Shown: positions 15,330-22,145, numbered from the stretch's first letter. The stretch is 22,248 nucleotides of DNA from an uncultured Saprospiraceae bacterium (GCA_937967535.1 CALCMV010000287.1:1-22248); one strand, 5' to 3'. Notes: generated from the letters alone by a model not told the origin. Numbers and translations: made by a program.

Positions 15330-16043
15330 ATGAAGCAAAACAAAGCAATATACGCAGGCATTGACGCTTGCAAAGCCGGATGGATAATGGTCAAAAATGC
15401 AGGGGAGAATTATGCCTTTGGGATATGGCAACATATTGGCGATTTGGTGGCTGCCAATCCGGATGTCGGGCGTTTTTTGATTGATATTCCGATAGGATTG
15501 GGCAGTCCGTTGCAGCCGCGTACCATTGACCGCAGATTGCGACGCGAACTCGGCAAACGCGGTTCGACTGTATTCAATGCGCCTATACGTGAGGCGGTTT
15601 ATGCAAAAAATTACGAAGAAGCGAAAGCAAAAAATCTGGCTATTGAGGGTAAAAGTATTTCCATTCAATCCTTCAATATTTGCGCGAAAATCAGGCAGGT
15701 AGATGAGTTTTTAATTCAAAATAAGCACACCAAACTCATCGAAAGTCACCCCGAATTATGCTTTAAATACCTGAATGAAGGCGAGCCGATATGGAGTAAA
15801 AAAACGACACCCGAAGGCATCGAAGCCCGACTCAATATCCTAAATAAATACGAGCCGAAAACTTCCGAATTGTTCCGAAAAATACTATCCGAAACCCAAC
15901 GAAAAGAAGCTAAAAAAGATGATATTTTGGATGCGATTTGTTTGTGTTTGGTCAATCGGCGGGCTGCCGAAAATTTACATTTTCTAAGAGACGAAAATCA
16001 ATCGGATGAGAAAGGAATCGGAATAAAAATTGCGTATTTTTAG
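15330..16043 (+). CDS. DUF429 family protein, predicted RNase H-like nuclease
   Basis: A 237-residue cytoplasmic protein of the DUF429 (COG4923) family, predicted to adopt an RNase H fold. In order: GIDACKAGW (10-18) with the first acidic residue, LIDIPIGLG (50-58), the conserved stretch FNAPIREAVYAKNYEEAKA (82-100), GKSISIQSFNICAKIRQVDE (107-126), ESHPELCF (138-145), KKTTPEGIEARL (157-168) and KKDDILDAICLCL (195-207) with the last acidic residue. All expected acidic positions are present, so it should be active if the fold prediction is right; the substrate is unknown. The start is the first ATG in frame. It lies between D copies 2 and 3. Confidence 0.9.
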   Translation: MKQNKAIYAGIDACKAGWIMVKNAGENYAFGIWQHIGDLVAANPDVGRFLIDIPIGLGSPLQPRTIDRRLRRELGKRGSTVFNAPIREAVYAKNYEEAKAKNLAIEGKSISIQSFNICAKIRQVDEFLIQNKHTKLIESHPELCFKYLNEGEPIWSKKTTPEGIEARLNILNKYEPKTSELFRKILSETQRKEAKKDDILDAICLCLVNRRAAENLHFLRDENQSDEKGIGIKIAYF

Positions 16044-16066
16044 CCTTTTATGAACGACCAATTATC

Positions 16067-16265
16067 CTGGACTTTGGACAAAATGGGAACTAGGGAATTG
16101 GGGAATTAGGTTTAGAACCGTAACTCATTGATAATCAATTGAATAAATTTCATTAATAAAATAAAACATGTTATTAATTACTTTTAGTAAAAATCTAAAA
16201 AAGTCCCGATAATTATCGGGATTACCTAATTTCCCAATTCCCCAATTTCCTTTGTCCAAAGTCTA
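16067..16265 (+). repeat. Repeat family D, copy 3
   Basis: CTGGACTTTGGACAAA at the left end is mirrored by TTTGTCCAAAGTCTA at the right, and the next layer in, AGGGAATTGGGGAATTAGG, by CCTAATTTCCCAATTCCCC. A perfect palindrome TCCCGATAATTATCGGGA lies near 16204. AATTATC directly flanks both ends (16060-16066 and 16266-16272), a candidate 7-bp target duplication. It lies between the DUF429 and YjbQ genes. Confidence 0.7.
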
Positions 16266-16282
16266 AATTATCAACTAATTCA

Positions 16283-16693
16283 ATGATTAGACAAAAAGAA
16301 ATAAAACTGCCTGCCTTTTCAAGAGGCTTTCACTTGATTACCGATTTGATAATGAGAGAATTGCCGGAACTGCCGGAGGCAGGATTACTGCATATTTTTA
16401 TCAAACACACCTCTGCCGCACTCACTATTAATGAAAATGCCGACCCGGATGTGCGCGTAGATTATGAGACAATTTTTAACCGCCTTGTTCCCGAAAATGA
16501 CCCCGCATATACGCACACCATCGAAGGACCGGACGACATGCCCGCGCATGTCAAATCCACGCTTGCCGATTCGAGTCTAACGATTCCGATTACATCAGGC
16601 AGGCTCAATCTCGGCACATGGCAAGGCGTATTTTTATGCGAATTTAGAAATCGCGGCGGCAGTCGAAAATTGGTCTTGACGGTGTATTCTTGA
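16283..16693 (+). CDS. YjbQ / UPF0047 family protein
   Basis: The 136-residue protein matches the YjbQ (UPF0047) family at full length: HTSAALTINENADPDVR (42-58), EGPDDMPAHVKSTL (81-94), LTIPITSGRLNLGTWQG (99-115) and the final FRNRGGSRKLVLTVYS. Members form trimers with a metal-binding His cluster, and some show weak thiamine-phosphate synthase activity; the physiological role is unsettled. His42 and His89 of the likely metal site are present. The start is the first ATG and the length is standard. The TGA stop is the first unit of a GAGTTG/TGATGAG word repeat (16691-16722). Confidence 0.94.
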   Translation: MIRQKEIKLPAFSRGFHLITDLIMRELPELPEAGLLHIFIKHTSAALTINENADPDVRVDYETIFNRLVPENDPAYTHTIEGPDDMPAHVKSTLADSSLTIPITSGRLNLGTWQGVFLCEFRNRGGSRKLVLTVYS

Positions 16694-16740
16694 GTTGACG
16701 GGTTGATGAGTTGTTGGGTTTTTTTAATGCAAAAATTTAC

Positions 16741-16773
16741 AAAAAAAAAGCCCGCCAGACTGTTCCAGCGGGC
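16741..16773 (-). terminator. Strong intrinsic terminator on the minus strand
   Basis: On the minus strand GCCCGC pairs with GCGGGC around a 12-base loop and is followed by nine T. On the plus strand there is no T-run after the stem, so it points left, although no convincing minus-strand protein gene lies upstream. That suggests it ends a non-coding RNA. Confidence 0.7.
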
Positions 16774-16840
16774 CACCCTTGCCTAAAAGAGAGGCAACTT
16801 TATACAAATGGAAGTTACCTCCAAAATCAAACCCATTTTA
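16741..16840 (-). ncRNA. Candidate small RNA ending at a strong terminator
   Basis: Reading the minus strand towards the terminator, there is GGAGGTAACTTCC (weak hairpin), then TTGCCT-CTCTTTT-AGGCAA (6-bp stem, 16779-16797), GGGTGG, then the terminator stem and T-run. Three consecutive hairpins with no plausible open frame suggest a structured RNA. The 5' end is a guess, no consensus promoter was found, and I could not match it to a known RNA family. It might instead be the remnant 3' end of a lost gene. Confidence 0.3.
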
Positions 16841-17251
16841 TCTTATATTTGGATGTTATTTATATTTCGTGGAAACACACTAAAGTACTATTTTCGATGA
16901 GAAAATCGAAAACAATTAATTTCTAGGGACCGATATAAGGATTTGGAGAACAATACTTCGTGGCTTTGTGTGTTGTGTGATAGATAAGCTAGTCTTTCAG
17001 GATAGCCACTATATTTCAGGAAATCTATATGATTGTGTATTGTTTCGCCTCTCCTTTCAAATTTCTGTTTATACAGACGTAGCATATGGTATTTGGGTTG
17101 CATCTTTTTAAAAAAAAGATACAAAATGGATATATTATTTTATTTTTTAATGTAATATGAAACTTACGAAATTCAGATTCCTTTTAATTTTTTTCAATAT
17201 GATAGTCAGTAACTTATGCTTTTAATACGCATTAAAAATTGAAAATTGAAA

Positions 17252-17698
17252 ATGATAAAAATACAGCAAACAAGCATCAAAAAAATTTATCCGCTAAGCT
17301 TGAAAATACCGGAATTTTCGCCACATTATGCCATCGAAAAATACTACGAAAGGCTAAACAACCGCCCACACCTTATTCTTCAGGCTAATATTGACACCAA
17401 AGCCATCGGCTTCAAAATAGGTTACGAAATCGAAGAGGGCATATTTTACAGTTGGGTGGGTGCCGTATTGCCCGATTTTCGAAAACAAGGTGTAGCCCGC
17501 GCACTCGCCAATGAAATGGAGGCATGGCTTCGCGCCCGTAGCTACCATACATTACGCATGAAAACACACAATCAATTCCGAAATATGCTGCTTTTTGCAA
17601 TTGGGAATGGCTTTCAAATCACAGACATAGAACAAGGCAAACAAATAGCAAAGCATAGGATTTTATTGGAGAAAAAGTTAATACTTTCGTTTGAGTAA
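17252..17698 (+). CDS. GNAT family N-acetyltransferase
   Basis: A 148-residue cytoplasmic protein with the GNAT fold, transferring an acetyl group from acetyl-CoA to an amine that cannot be predicted. Motif A is visible as VGAVLPDFRKQGVARALANE (69-88), with RKQGVA forming the acetyl-CoA pyrophosphate loop. LRMKTHNQFRNMLLFAIGNG (101-120) and the following FQITDIE fit motif B. The ATG at 17252 is preferred to a TTG two codons earlier. The start sits at the end of AAAATTGAAAATTGAAAATG-like words. It is monocistronic and followed by MITE F. Confidence 0.88.
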   Translation: MIKIQQTSIKKIYPLSLKIPEFSPHYAIEKYYERLNNRPHLILQANIDTKAIGFKIGYEIEEGIFYSWVGAVLPDFRKQGVARALANEMEAWLRARSYHTLRMKTHNQFRNMLLFAIGNGFQITDIEQGKQIAKHRILLEKKLILSFE

Positions 17699-17725
17699 AC
17701 TTAGAGCATGTTTAAATTTTTGGTC

Positions 17726-17943
17726 AAATTATTAGAGTGCGTAAAATATTAGGGGCATTTTAATGTATTTAAACATAATTCAAAATTGAAAACTGCCACA
17801 AAGACACAAAGTATAAATTGCTGATAAGCATGAAAATTCTTTGTGCCTTTGTGTCTTTGCGGCAAAATTAAAGATGTGTAGTAGTATGTGTTTTGGCTTT
17901 TCATATCTGATTGCTCCTAATATTTTACGCACTCAAATTATTA
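17726..17943. mobile_element. MITE-like element F with 9-bp target duplication
   Basis: The element at 17735-17934 is 200 bp with perfect 19-bp terminal inverted repeats (GAGTGCGTAAAATATTAGG and its complement at 17916-17934). AAATTATTA stands directly outside both ends (17726-17734 and 17935-17943), a classic 9-bp target-site duplication. A second, inner inverted pair is TGCCACAAAGACACAAAG near 17793 and CTTTGTGTCTTTGCGGCA near 17849. No protein is encoded, so it must have been moved by a transposase elsewhere in the genome. It is the best-formed mobile element in the window and may terminate transcripts of both convergent neighbours (the GNAT gene and dinB). Confidence 0.85.
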
Positions 17944-17973
17944 AATCCCAAAGATGCGGACCTACCTCGTATT

Positions 17974-19062
17974 TTACTCATTCCAATCAAATTTCAATTG
18001 TCCGTCTGTATTGTCATTTTGTTCTTTTTCCAAGTTGGAGGCGGTCAGTCCTATCAGTCGAATTTTATTAAAAGCAGTCGCATTTTCCTTCAACAAAATC
18101 AATGCAATATCTGTAATATCTTCTTTCTTTCGGATAAAGTATGATTTGGAATGACTTCGGGTAAGTGTTTGAAAATCAGATGTTTTTAGTTTGAGGGTGA
18201 TGGTGCGTCCGTAGTTGTCGGCTTTTTGGAGGCGTTCGCAAAATGTATCAATAATGCGGAGCAGTACAGGCGTGATTTCTTCTACTGTACTCAGGTTATT
18301 TTCGAGGGTGCGTTCTACGCCGAGCGATTTGCGGATGCGGTGGGCATTTACGGGTCTGTCGTCAATACCTCTGACGATGTTGTAGTAAAAATCGCCGCGT
18401 TTGCCGAAGTTTTTGAGCAATTCGAGGCGCGAAAATTGCTTGAGGTCTGCGCCATTTTGGATGCCCATTTCGTGCATTTTTTTAGCAGTGACTTTGCCGA
18501 CTCCAAAGAAATCTTTGACGGGTAATTTTTCCAAAAACGCCTCTGCACGTTGTGGGGTGATGATGGTCAGTCCGTTTGGTTTTTTCATACCCGAAGCGAC
18601 TTTTGCCAAAAATTTGCAATACGAAACACCCGCCGAACAAGTGAGTTGTGTTTCGGCAAGTACTCGATTCATAATTTCTTGGGCAACTTCCATTCCGTAG
18701 GGAATTTGTTTTTTATTGACCGTCACATCCAAAAAAGCCTCATCCAATGAAAGCGGTTCAATCAGGTCTGTAAATTCTCGAAAAACATCACGTATTTGGC
18801 GCGACACTTCCTGATACACCTCAAATCGCGGCGGCACAAAAATCAATTCCGGGCAGAGTTGTTTTGCCATGTATCCGGGCATCGCCGAGCGCACGCCAAA
18901 GACCCGCGCTTCGTAGCTCGCCGTAGTTGTTACCCCTCGCCGACTGCTGCCGCCTACGGCAATAGGTTTTCCACGCAAGTCGGGATTGTCCCTTTGCTCT
19001 ACGGAGGCGTAGAAAGCATCCATATCAATGTGTAGAATTTTTCTTGTCGTGGAAGGATTCAT
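17974..19062 (-). CDS. dinB: DNA polymerase IV (Y-family)
   Basis: Error-prone translesion polymerase. The 362-residue product shows the palm motif HIDMDAFYASVEQRD (11-25) with Asp13 and Tyr18 as the likely steric gate, and SLDEAFLDV (105-113) with catalytic Asp107 and Glu108. The helix-hairpin-helix-like FFGVGKVTAKKMHEMGI follows at 185-201, then a little-finger domain beginning near KSLGVERTLE (245-254). The C-terminus QLKFDWNE resembles a beta-clamp-binding peptide. The ATG at 19062 gives the standard N-terminus (MNPSTTRKILHIDMDAF). An in-frame GTG at 19083 would overlap the upstream hisCB stop by 4 bp (GTGA) and is an alternative. It is probably co-transcribed with the histidine gene; no LexA box is recognised. 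Confidence 0.95.
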   Translation of the reverse strand: MNPSTTRKILHIDMDAFYASVEQRDNPDLRGKPIAVGGSSRRGVTTTASYEARVFGVRSAMPGYMAKQLCPELIFVPPRFEVYQEVSRQIRDVFREFTDLIEPLSLDEAFLDVTVNKKQIPYGMEVAQEIMNRVLAETQLTCSAGVSYCKFLAKVASGMKKPNGLTIITPQRAEAFLEKLPVKDFFGVGKVTAKKMHEMGIQNGADLKQFSRLELLKNFGKRGDFYYNIVRGIDDRPVNAHRIRKSLGVERTLENNLSTVEEITPVLLRIIDTFCERLQKADNYGRTITLKLKTSDFQTLTRSHSKSYFIRKKEDITDIALILLKENATAFNKIRLIGLTASNLEKEQNDNTDGQLKFDWNE

Positions 19063-19079
19063 ATAAAATTGGTCAAAAA

Positions 19080-20786
19080 TCACAAAACGCCCTTCGTAGT
19101 CGGCAGTTGTTGATTCATAAAATCGCGGCGCACTGCCATTTTTATTGCCTTTGCAAATGCTTTAAAAATCCCTTCAATTTTGTGGTGTTCGTTTGTGCCT
19201 TCTGCCTTGATATTGAGGTTGCATTTGGCGGCATCGGAGAAAGATTTGAAGAAATGAAAAAACATCTCCGTTGGCATTTGTCCTATCATTTCGCGTTTGA
19301 AATCTGCCTCCCATACCAACCACGGACGACCACCAAAATCCAGTGCGACTTGCACCAAACAATCATCCATCGGCAAGCAAAAACCGTAGCGTTCTATGCC
19401 TCGTTTGTCGCCGAGTGCCTGTGCGTAAGCCTCGCCGAGTGCCAGTGCCGTATCTTCAATCGTGTGGTGTTCGTCAATGTGGAGGTCGCCTTGTACCTCT
19501 ACGTGCAGGTCTGCGCCGGAGTGTCGGGCGAGTTGGTCGAGCATATGGTCAAAAAAACCAATTCCGGTGTGCTTGTTGCCCTTGCCCGTACCATCAAGAT
19601 TGAGCTTGATTTTGATGTCGGTTTCTTTGGTTTTGCGTTGGATATTAGCAGTGCGTGGTGTGGCTTGTGCAAGGAATTTTAAGATAGGATTTTCCGCTTT
19701 ATTTGTAATAGATAAAAATTCATTGGACAAGCCTTCAATAAGTTTTTTTTCTTTTCTTGAAAATGCCTCCAGACAAGCCATCAAGTGCTTATTTTCTGCC
19801 TCCCTACCAACACTAAATCGCAAACTGCCCTCACACATCGGCACATTCGCACGACTACGCACGATGACTTTATTTTTAATTAAAAAATCGTATAATTCCT
19901 GTGCATTTTCGACCTGTACCAATAAAAAATTGGCATCAGAAGGAAAGATTTTTTTGACGAATGAAAAACGCGAAAAAGCCGCTTCCAATTTTTTTCTTTC
20001 TTGCAGAATGGTTTGTATTTTCGCTTGTGTTTTCGCTTGATTATCAATAGCTTGCATGGCTACCCACTGTGTCAATTCATTCACATTATAGGGCATTTTT
20101 ACCTTATTCAAATAGCTGACAATTTCCTCGTTTGCGAATGTCATGCCCAATCGTACACCTGCCATGCCCCAGCCTTTGGAGAAAGTTTGTGTTACTATCA
20201 AATTCGGAAATTCATCCAAATAATTTATACAACTTTCCTGCTCCGAAAAATCAATATACGCCTCATCTACGACTACAATGCCTTTGAATTTTTGGAGCAA
20301 TTCGCGGATGAGTTCGGGCTGTGCAGAATTGCCTGTCGGATTGTTGGGCGTACAGATGAAAAGCAACTTAGACCGCGCATCCGCAGCCTTGAGAATCGCC
20401 TCTACATCCGGCTGAAAATCGAGCGTCAGGTTGACCTCGCGTACCTCCACATTCGCCACATCTGCCGCTACGCGATACATCCCAAAAGTGGGTGGCAAAA
20501 TGATGATATTATCCTGTGTCGGTTCGCAAAAAACAGTTGTTATCAAACTAATCGCTTCGTCGCTGCCATTGCTCAAAAATACCTGTTCGAGAGCTACGTT
20601 TTTTAACGCACTTAGTCGTTTTTTCAAGTCCAACTGAAGCGGGTCGGGATAGCGATTGAGTCCGTTATTGTACGGATTTTCGTTGGCATCCAAAAGGGTG
20701 AAATCACCCTCGCCTTTAAATTCGCTGCGAGCAGAAGAGTAGGCTTTTAATTTTAAAATATTGGGACGGACGAGGTGTTGTATCAT
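19080..20786 (-). CDS. Fused histidinol-phosphate aminotransferase / imidazoleglycerol-phosphate dehydratase (HisC-IGPD)
   Basis: One 568-residue frame carries two histidine-pathway enzymes. Residues about 1-345 are HisC, a PLP aminotransferase: LDANENP (32-38), LSNGSDEAI (71-79), TPNNPTG (146-152), VVDEAYIDF (172-180), SKGWGMAGVRLG with PLP Lys204, and LRFSVG with Arg323. After a linker of about 30 residues, 378-568 form IGPD: ETDIKIKLNLDGTGKG, GFFDHMLDQLARHSG (410-424), DEHHTIEDTALALGEA (438-453), MFFHFF (508-513) and NEHHKIEGIFKAFAKA (532-547), so all metal-binding His/Glu motifs are intact. IGPD is usually alone or fused to a HAD histidinol phosphatase (HisB); here it is fused to HisC and the phosphatase is absent. 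The two steps are not consecutive with respect to the phosphatase but flank imidazole-acetol phosphate: IGPD makes it and HisC consumes it. No other his gene lies nearby. Confidence 0.95.
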   Translation of the reverse strand: MIQHLVRPNILKLKAYSSARSEFKGEGDFTLLDANENPYNNGLNRYPDPLQLDLKKRLSALKNVALEQVFLSNGSDEAISLITTVFCEPTQDNIIILPPTFGMYRVAADVANVEVREVNLTLDFQPDVEAILKAADARSKLLFICTPNNPTGNSAQPELIRELLQKFKGIVVVDEAYIDFSEQESCINYLDEFPNLIVTQTFSKGWGMAGVRLGMTFANEEIVSYLNKVKMPYNVNELTQWVAMQAIDNQAKTQAKIQTILQERKKLEAAFSRFSFVKKIFPSDANFLLVQVENAQELYDFLIKNKVIVRSRANVPMCEGSLRFSVGREAENKHLMACLEAFSRKEKKLIEGLSNEFLSITNKAENPILKFLAQATPRTANIQRKTKETDIKIKLNLDGTGKGNKHTGIGFFDHMLDQLARHSGADLHVEVQGDLHIDEHHTIEDTALALGEAYAQALGDKRGIERYGFCLPMDDCLVQVALDFGGRPWLVWEADFKREMIGQMPTEMFFHFFKSFSDAAKCNLNIKAEGTNEHHKIEGIFKAFAKAIKMAVRRDFMNQQLPTTKGVL

Positions 20787-20844
20787 AGTAATTTTGAATG
20801 AATGAATGTTGAATTTTGAGTTTCTTGTACAGGCATTATGATGA

Positions 20845-20852
20845 CAAAATTA
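20845..20852 (-). promoter_or_regulatory. Putative -7 promoter box for hisC-IGPD
   Basis: On the minus strand this reads TAATTTTG, an exact match to the Bacteroidota -7 consensus TAnnTTTG, 58 bp before the start codon. The expected -33 TTG is not seen at the right distance. No histidine-rich leader peptide or T-box is visible in the short leader. Confidence 0.4.
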
Positions 20853-20888
20853 GCGTGAATAATGTGTGTTTTTTTTGTAAAAAAATAA

Positions 20889-21086
20889 TGTAAAATAATA
20901 AATCCCGTCATTCGTCGGGACAAGTTGTAAAATGTAAATTTGTAGGACGCGAGCGGATGAAATATGTTTATATTTTATTGGTTTTCAATTTAAATAAAAT
21001 AAAATAAAATATATTGTATACGTACTACATTCCGATAGCTATCGGAATTTACATTTTTAATTTTACATTTCAAAAAAGTGTCAACT
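20889..21086 (+). repeat. Repeat family C, copy 2
   Basis: Shares with copy 1 TGTAAAATAATAAAT, the 27-bp block at 20927-20953 ending TTTGTAGGACGCGAG, and ATATTGTATACGTACTACAT with the CCGATAGCTATCGG palindrome. It ends ATTTCAAAAAAGTGTCAACT, the inverse of the left end of copy 1. An insertion CCCGTCATTCGTCGGG near 20904 replaces part of the TGTAAAA run. The order and orientation are the same as in copy 1. Confidence 0.7.
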
Positions 21087-21140
21087 ACTCATATCTTGTG
21101 AAATATTAACAAAAAGTGTTAAATTAAAGACATTCACCCT

Positions 21141-21857
21141 TTACCCATATAATTCATAAAAAACTTTGGTCTTATCAAAACCCATTTTTTCCAATCGTTC
21201 ACGCGCTTCATCAATCATATATTGCCAACCGCAGAGGTAAAAACGGGTGTTGGCTTGGTCGGCATATTCCGCTTCATAGACTTGGTGAACGTAGCCTTTG
21301 ATACCTTCCCAATTTTCTTCCCGCGATAGCGCAACCGTATACCGAAAACGCGGATTTCGCTTGGCAAGTTCTTCAAATTCTTTTCGATACAAAATGGCAT
21401 TTTCATAACGTGTACCAAAAATCAAGTGAATATTTCGCTCGTCAAAATCGCGTTTTTCGAGGTCAAAAATCATGCTGCGAAATGGCGCAACTCCCGTACC
21501 CGTACACACAAATACAAGGTCATGTTCCAATTTCGGCGGCAGATAAAATGCCCCGTCCGGTCCTTTGAAAGTGACCATATCTCCCTCCTTGATTTGTTTG
21601 AAAAGATATTCGGAAGCCAGACCGCCTTCATAGTAAGCAATCGCCAATTCCAGCGTATTTTCCTCATTCGGCGGGTTCGCAATAGAGTAGCTGCGCCAAC
21701 GCTTGCGCTTTCGTTCATGTATCGGCAAATCCATCGTGATGAATTGTCCGGCGCAAAAGTCAATTTTCTCTAAATCTTTCGCTTTCAGCCAAAAACGCCA
21801 AGTCGTCGGAGTGGTTTTTTCGATTTTTGTGAGGGTGCTGTCGTACCAAGTCCACAT
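21141..21857 (-). CDS. Ferredoxin/flavodoxin--NADP reductase-like FAD-dependent oxidoreductase
   Basis: A 238-residue soluble flavoprotein of the ferredoxin-NADP reductase superfamily, moving electrons between NAD(P)H and a one-electron carrier. The FAD domain (1-108) has AGQFITMDLP (36-45), RSYSIAN (55-61; FAD-binding RxYS) and GDMVTFKGPDGAFYLP (92-107). The NAD(P) domain has CTGTGVAPFRSMI (118-130), IFGTRYENAILYRKE (146-160) and YLCGWQYMIDEA (207-218), ending VFYELYG. Length and motifs fit the minimal two-domain reductase without a fused ferredoxin. The ATG is preceded by repeat D4 within about 20 bp, so the promoter must lie in or beyond that repeat. Partner and NADH versus NADPH preference are unknown. 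Confidence 0.87.
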   Translation of the reverse strand: MWTWYDSTLTKIEKTTPTTWRFWLKAKDLEKIDFCAGQFITMDLPIHERKRKRWRSYSIANPPNEENTLELAIAYYEGGLASEYLFKQIKEGDMVTFKGPDGAFYLPPKLEHDLVFVCTGTGVAPFRSMIFDLEKRDFDERNIHLIFGTRYENAILYRKEFEELAKRNPRFRYTVALSREENWEGIKGYVHQVYEAEYADQANTRFYLCGWQYMIDEARERLEKMGFDKTKVFYELYG

Positions 21858-21876
21858 TTATAATGTTTTTTTTATA

Positions 21877-21952
21877 TTAGACTTTGGAAATTTTATTCTA
21901 CTGATAAATAACAAATTATGTCTTCCTTAGCCTAATTTCCAAAGTCCGGTAA
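21877..21952 (+). repeat. Repeat family D, copy 4 (internally deleted)
   Basis: TTAGACTTTGGAAATTTTAT at the left is mirrored by CCTAATTTCCAAAGTCCGGT at the right. Between them only CTACTGATAAATAACAAATT and TGTCTTCCTTAG remain of the family's core. TTTTATA flanks both ends (21870-21876, 21953-21959), a candidate 7-bp target duplication. It starts 19 bp upstream of the reductase start codon. Confidence 0.65.
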
Positions 21953-21989
21953 TTTTATAAAGGAACAAAAAAAAGTCGAATTAGACAAT

Positions 21990-22125
21990 TATACTGTGAA
22001 CGGGGTAAATTTCGGAAAACTGTAATGACTGCTTTAGCTGTCAAATAAAATAAAAGTAATTTTATAAATTATTGTTTTTAAATTTTTTATAAATAAAAAT
22101 AATAATGCACTTGACAGCTAAACAG
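21990..22125 (-). repeat. Repeat family B, copy 2 (inverted, truncated)
   Basis: Aligned to the reverse complement of copy 1 it matches through TATACTGTGAACGG, TTTCGGAAAACTGTAATGAC, TGCTTTAGCTGTCAA, the AT-rich core (TTTATAAATTATTG, ATAAATAAAAATAATAAT) and CTTGACAGCTAAA. It then diverges (CAGGCTGACCGCGAACTC) instead of completing the second arm. It is therefore opposite in orientation to B1 and lacks its end. Confidence 0.7.
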
Positions 22126-22145
22126 GCTGACCGCGAACTCGTAAA

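Larger units (their letters stand above)
16694..17251. other. Spacer between YjbQ and GNAT genes
   Basis: Contains word repeats directly after the YjbQ stop, a minus-strand terminator and hairpins (16741-16823), an 8-bp hairpin TTTTCGAT-GAGAAA-ATCGAAAA near 16891, and AAAATTGAAAATTG words just before the GNAT start. A 78-codon minus-strand frame at 16888-17124 matches no family I know and is not called. Confidence 0.5.
20787..21140. other. Spacer between the FNR-like and hisC-IGPD genes
   Basis: Holds the putative hisC-IGPD promoter (20845-20852) and repeat family C copy 2 (20889-21086). The last 50 bases before the reductase stop contain AACAAAAAGTGTTAAA but no clear terminator. No gene. 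Confidence 0.5.

Noticed and set aside
16888..17124. 78-codon minus-strand frame in a spacer
   Set aside because: I considered a transposase remnant because of its length and basic composition, but no motif supports it, and the start and codon use are unconvincing.
19044..19682. 212-codon plus-strand frame
   Set aside because: Antisense to the IGPD half of the histidine fusion gene; no recognised domain.
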